Position numbers and translations under genes: made by a program
Notes under the pieces: generated by a model
Told to the model about the DNA's origin: nothing
The model's input: the letters and a program-made list of their open reading frames with translations, nothing else
Database searches by the model: none
Shown here: piece after piece, positions 15,348 to 17,415 of the stretch
Position numbering within the stretch: the stretch's first letter is position 1
How the letters are laid out: each line of letters opens with the position of its first letter
NCBI GenBank assembly: GCA_036266975.1
Contig: DATAWZ010000054.1
Location: 1 to 17,415 of the forward strand
Length of the DNA: 17,415 nucleotides
From: DATAWZ01 sp036266975
Lineage (GTDB): Bacteria > Actinomycetota > Thermoleophilia > Solirubrobacterales > Solirubrobacteraceae
Reading direction: 5' to 3'

Positions 15348-15364
15348 GTACGACCGTCCTAGAC
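15343..15364. promoter_or_regulatory. TetR-type operator, -35-overlapping copy
   Basis: This is a 22-base palindrome with arms GTCTAGTACG and CGTCCTAGAC separated by AC; nine of ten arm positions pair. Its core is shared with 15295-15310. The site overlaps the -35 of the hydrolase promoter, so binding would block RNA polymerase. Confidence 0.75.
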
Positions 15365-15407
15365 TAGGTCGTTCTGGTGGGCGGTGCGGCCCGGCGATCG
15401 GGATGGC

Positions 15408-16326
15408 TCACGCGCCGCCAGCGGCGTCGAGCCGCCGGTTGTGGATTCGCAGCGCGAGCGCGGCGAGCGCCAGTAGAGGCGTGGGCGTAGCGGTCGCGTC
15501 GGCGCTCGCGACGAGATCGCCGAGGACCGGCTCGACCTCGGTGCGATGACCGGCCATCAGATCACGCGAGAGCGACGAGGTCGTCGGGGAGCCTTCGGTG
15601 GTGAGGACGTGCTCGGTGGCGGAGAGCGCAGAGGGCGACACCGGGTGGCCGGCGGCGGCCGCGGTGGCGGCCGCCTCGCCCAGGATCGATCGCGAGAATG
15701 CCGCGCCACCGGGGACGGCGACGATCTCGCCCACACAGGCGCGTGTGAGCGATGTGGCGGCGCCGATCGAGGCGATGAACACCCACTTCGTCGACGATGT
15801 CGGCCGGGATAGTGACCTGCGCGCCTGCTGCCCTGAACCGCGCCGCGATATCCCCGACGCGCCGGGCCGACGGACTCGCCAGCTCGCCGATCTCGACCTC
15901 GAACATGGGCGCGATCACGAGGATCGCTCCGTCGTCTTGAAGCTCGGTCGCGATCCGCAACACCCCGCCGAGTACCGCGCTTCCGAATCGCGACACCAAC
16001 GGTTCGACGTGGCGCATGCCATTCAGGAACGGAACGACGGCCGTTGACGGGCCGACGGCGGGAGCGACGTCGTCGATCGCGCCATCGATCGCGTCCGACT
16101 TGACTGCGAGCACAACAAGGTCGAACTCCGGCTTGAGCTCTGATGCCGTGAGCACACGCGGCCGGTAGGTTCTGGTCGCTGACCCCTCGCGGACGCGTAG
16201 CCCGTCCTGGCGCAGTCCGTCCGCGCGCGCGGACCGAGCCAGCACGGCAACGTCGTCGCCGCCGTCTGCGAGCTGTGCGGCAAGAAAGCCGCCGACAGCG
16301 CCAGCTCCCACGATCAGGGCTCTCAC
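15408..16326 (-). pseudogene. Ketopantoate reductase-like (PanE/ApbA family), frameshifted
   Basis: The N-terminal half, from a GTG at 16326, has the NADP-binding loop GAGAVGGFLAAQL, the VKSDAID strand and the PFLNGMRH segment. It runs in one frame to AGAQVTIPADIVD near 15795. The C-terminal half continues in another frame from KWVFIASIGAATSLTR (Lys at 15786-15788, the expected catalytic Lys) through SSLSRDLMAGHRTEV, which carries the expected catalytic Glu, to the stop at 15408. The total, 919 bases, equals 306 codons including stop plus one base, consistent with one extra base near 15789-15795. Ribosome site CGGAG precedes the GTG. Both halves are well conserved, so a recent mutation or a sequencing error is likely. 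Biosynthetic PanE or a paralogue acting on another 2-keto acid cannot be distinguished. Confidence 0.82.
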
Positions 16327-16381
16327 AGCTCCGCGCAATCCTACGCCCCGTACTCGTCGCCCGCACGGAGCTTGTGTGACG

Positions 16382-17415
16382 ATGACGGTCGTGCCGATCG
16401 GGCTGATGCTCGCGACCCTGACCGACCGCCGCGACTTCGGCGAGGACTGGCTGCTCGAGCGCAAGTTTGATGGTGAGCGCTGTGTCGCGCGCAGAGATGG
16501 CGGCGAGGTGCGGCTCGAGTCGCGCACGGCCAAGGACCTCACCGGCACCTACCCTGAGGTCCGCAGCGCGCTGCTGAGCCAGCCGCACCGCGAGCTCGTG
16601 CTCGACGGCGAGGTCGTCGCGTTCGACGGGAAGCAGACGTCGTTCAGCCGCCTGCAGCAACGCCTCGGGGTCACGAGCCCCTCCGCCGAGCGCGTGGCGG
16701 CGAATCCCGTCGTGTACTGCGTGTTTGACCTGCTCGAGCTCGACGGCGACGATCTCAGAGATCTGCCCCTGCTCGAACGGCGCGCGAGCCTGAAGGGCGC
16801 AATCCGGCCGAGCGTGGCGCTACAGCTCAGCGAGGCGTGGCGCGAGGACTCCCAGCAGCGGTTCGCGCAGGCGTGCCGGGCGGGTTGGGAAGGCCTGATC
16901 GCCAAGCGCGTGGCTGCGCCGTACGTCGCTGGCCGTTCCAGGGACTGGCTAAAGCTCAAATGCGTGTGGGAGCAGGAGTTCGTGATCGGCGGGTACACGG
17001 ATCCCTCCGGCAGCCGACCCGACTTCGGCGCGCTGCTGGTGGGGTACTACGAGGACGGCACGTTGAGATACGCGGGCAAGGTCGGGACCGGGTACACGCT
17101 GGCAACGCTCCGCGAGCTCGGCGCCCGGCTGCGCAAACGTCAGACGCCCGAACCGCCGTTCGTGGATGCACGGCCGATCCCCAAGGGCACGCATTGGACT
17201 CGCCCCGATGTGGTGGCTCAGATCGGGTTCGCCGAGTGGACGAACGACGGTCGGCTGCGTCAGCCGCGCTTCCTCGTGTCAATGGCCATCGGTTTCTCCC
17301 CAAGTACGGCCATCGGTTCTCCCCACCGGCGGCCATCTTTTCTCCCCACTGGTGGCCGTGAGTTCTCCCCAGGACCGGGTGGGATGAGCGACCGTCGCGG
17401 CGGAGCCGAGCCCGT
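16382..17415 (+). CDS. ATP-dependent DNA ligase (LigD ligase-domain type), 3' end replaced by an IS end
   Basis: The first ~298 residues (16382-17276) are a complete ligase core. Motif I is LLERKFDGER with the AMP-accepting Lys28, followed by the LVLDGEVVAFD segment, motif III VVYCVFDLLELDG, motif IV EGLIAKR and motif V DWLKLKC. The OB-fold half follows (FVIGGYTDPSG, LLVGYYEDGTLRYAGKVGTG), to EWTNDGRLRQPRFL. Relatives continue with LR.DK...EV and end about 15 residues later. Here the frame instead enters an IS-like repeat block at 17277 and stays open past the window edge. No primase, nuclease or Ku gene is adjacent, so it is a stand-alone ligase, probably of repair type. It starts 55 bases from the divergent panE-like gene. 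The catalytic domain may still fold; the altered tail could impair stability. Confidence 0.85.
   Translation, partial: MTVVPIGLMLATLTDRRDFGEDWLLERKFDGERCVARRDGGEVRLESRTAKDLTGTYPEVRSALLSQPHRELVLDGEVVAFDGKQTSFSRLQQRLGVTSPSAERVAANPVVYCVFDLLELDGDDLRDLPLLERRASLKGAIRPSVALQLSEAWREDSQQRFAQACRAGWEGLIAKRVAAPYVAGRSRDWLKLKCVWEQEFVIGGYTDPSGSRPDFGALLVGYYEDGTLRYAGKVGTGYTLATLRELGARLRKRQTPEPPFVDARPIPKGTHWTRPDVVAQIGFAEWTNDGRLRQPRFLVSMAIGFSPSTAIGSPHRRPSFLPTGGREFSPGPGGMSDRRGGAEP
17284..17371 (+). repeat. Four ~23-bp direct repeats
   Basis: The four units share GGCC followed by a variable 6-7 bases and the constant TTCTCCCCA end. Spacers are 5 bases long and unrelated. Periodicity of 23-24 bases is about two helical turns, consistent with repeated protein binding on one face of the DNA. 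Confidence 0.9.
17384..17415 (+). CDS. Possible start of the IS-encoded gene (partial)
   Basis: An ATG at 17384 follows GGGTGGG and directly succeeds the terminal repeats, where the first IS21 gene would begin. Only ten codons are visible (MSDRRGGAEP), in frame with the ligase, too few to identify. They do not resemble the IstA N terminus I would expect, so the true start may lie further right. Confidence 0.2.
   Translation, partial: MSDRRGGAEP

Larger units (their letters stand above)
17277..17415 (+). mobile_element. Left end of a probable IS21-family insertion sequence (partial)
   Basis: At 17277 the ligase reading frame loses family similarity exactly where TGTCAATGG begins; IS21-family ends start with TG. 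Four direct repeats of GGCCATCGGTTCTCCCCA type follow at 17284-17302, 17308-17325, 17331-17348 and 17354-17371, spaced 23-24 bases apart. Such short 'TGGCC...CTCCCCA' repeats are characteristic of the multiple transposase-binding sites at IS21-family ends. The body of the element, with istA/istB expected, would lie beyond the window. Confidence 0.65.

Noticed and set aside
15401..15545. Divergent tetR gene beside the operators
   Set aside because: The plus-strand frame from the ATG at 15401 hits a stop within about 50 codons, has no helix-turn-helix and is antisense to the conserved PanE C terminus.
17284..17371. CRISPR array
   Set aside because: The units are too short and degenerate, spacers are only about 5 bases, and the block coincides with disruption of a gene, as expected for an IS end.

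Overview
The window is a high-GC, gene-dense stretch of bacterial chromosome. Codons end mostly in G or C, many starts are GTG, and the content is typical of Actinomycetota: a MalT-type LuxR regulator, PucR and GAF regulators, a P450, a COG4315 lipoprotein and a LigD-type ligase. Thermoleophilia/Solirubrobacterales is my guess from the overall style; no rRNA or other phylogenetic marker is present, and I see no tRNA or CRISPR array.

Layout, left to right. Positions 1-350 are a non-coding or relic segment with two strong palindromes. A large LuxR/MalT-type ATPase regulator (351-3089, minus) diverges from a three-gene rightward run: a 78-aa hypothetical protein, a cytoplasmic YceI-like protein and an FAD-dependent sugar-lactone-oxidase-like enzyme (3188-5707). 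A patatin-like phospholipase (5782-6648, minus) diverges from a polytopic membrane protein of the lysylphosphatidylglycerol-synthase/UPF0104 type (6790-7851). The stop codon of that membrane gene overlaps (GTGA) the start of an unusual 135-aa protein in which every third residue is Ser, Thr or Cys, ending in nine consecutive Cys-x-x triplets. A cytochrome P450 follows (8331-9587), then a small two-helix membrane protein on the minus strand (9611-9919).

Positions 10065-13968 hold three overlapping regulator genes on the plus strand: PucR-type, AcoR-like GAF and GAF-LuxR. The first pair shares ATGA and the second pair overlaps by 19 bases, so they are probably one transcript. A COG4315 lipoprotein (14085-14573) converges on an alpha/beta hydrolase (14554-15255, minus). 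The hydrolase promoter is bracketed by two TetR-type operator palindromes, although no tetR gene is present. A ketopantoate-reductase-like gene (15408-16326, minus) carries one frameshift. An ATP-dependent DNA ligase of the LigD ligase-domain type (from 16382) is cut near its C terminus at 17277 by what looks like the end of an IS21-family element, marked by four direct repeats of about 23 bp.

The most unusual object is the Ser/Thr/Cys triplet-repeat protein, translationally coupled to a membrane protein and followed by a P450. The clearest mobile-DNA signal is the IS end inside the ligase. Functional links between neighbours are inferred from spacing and strand only.
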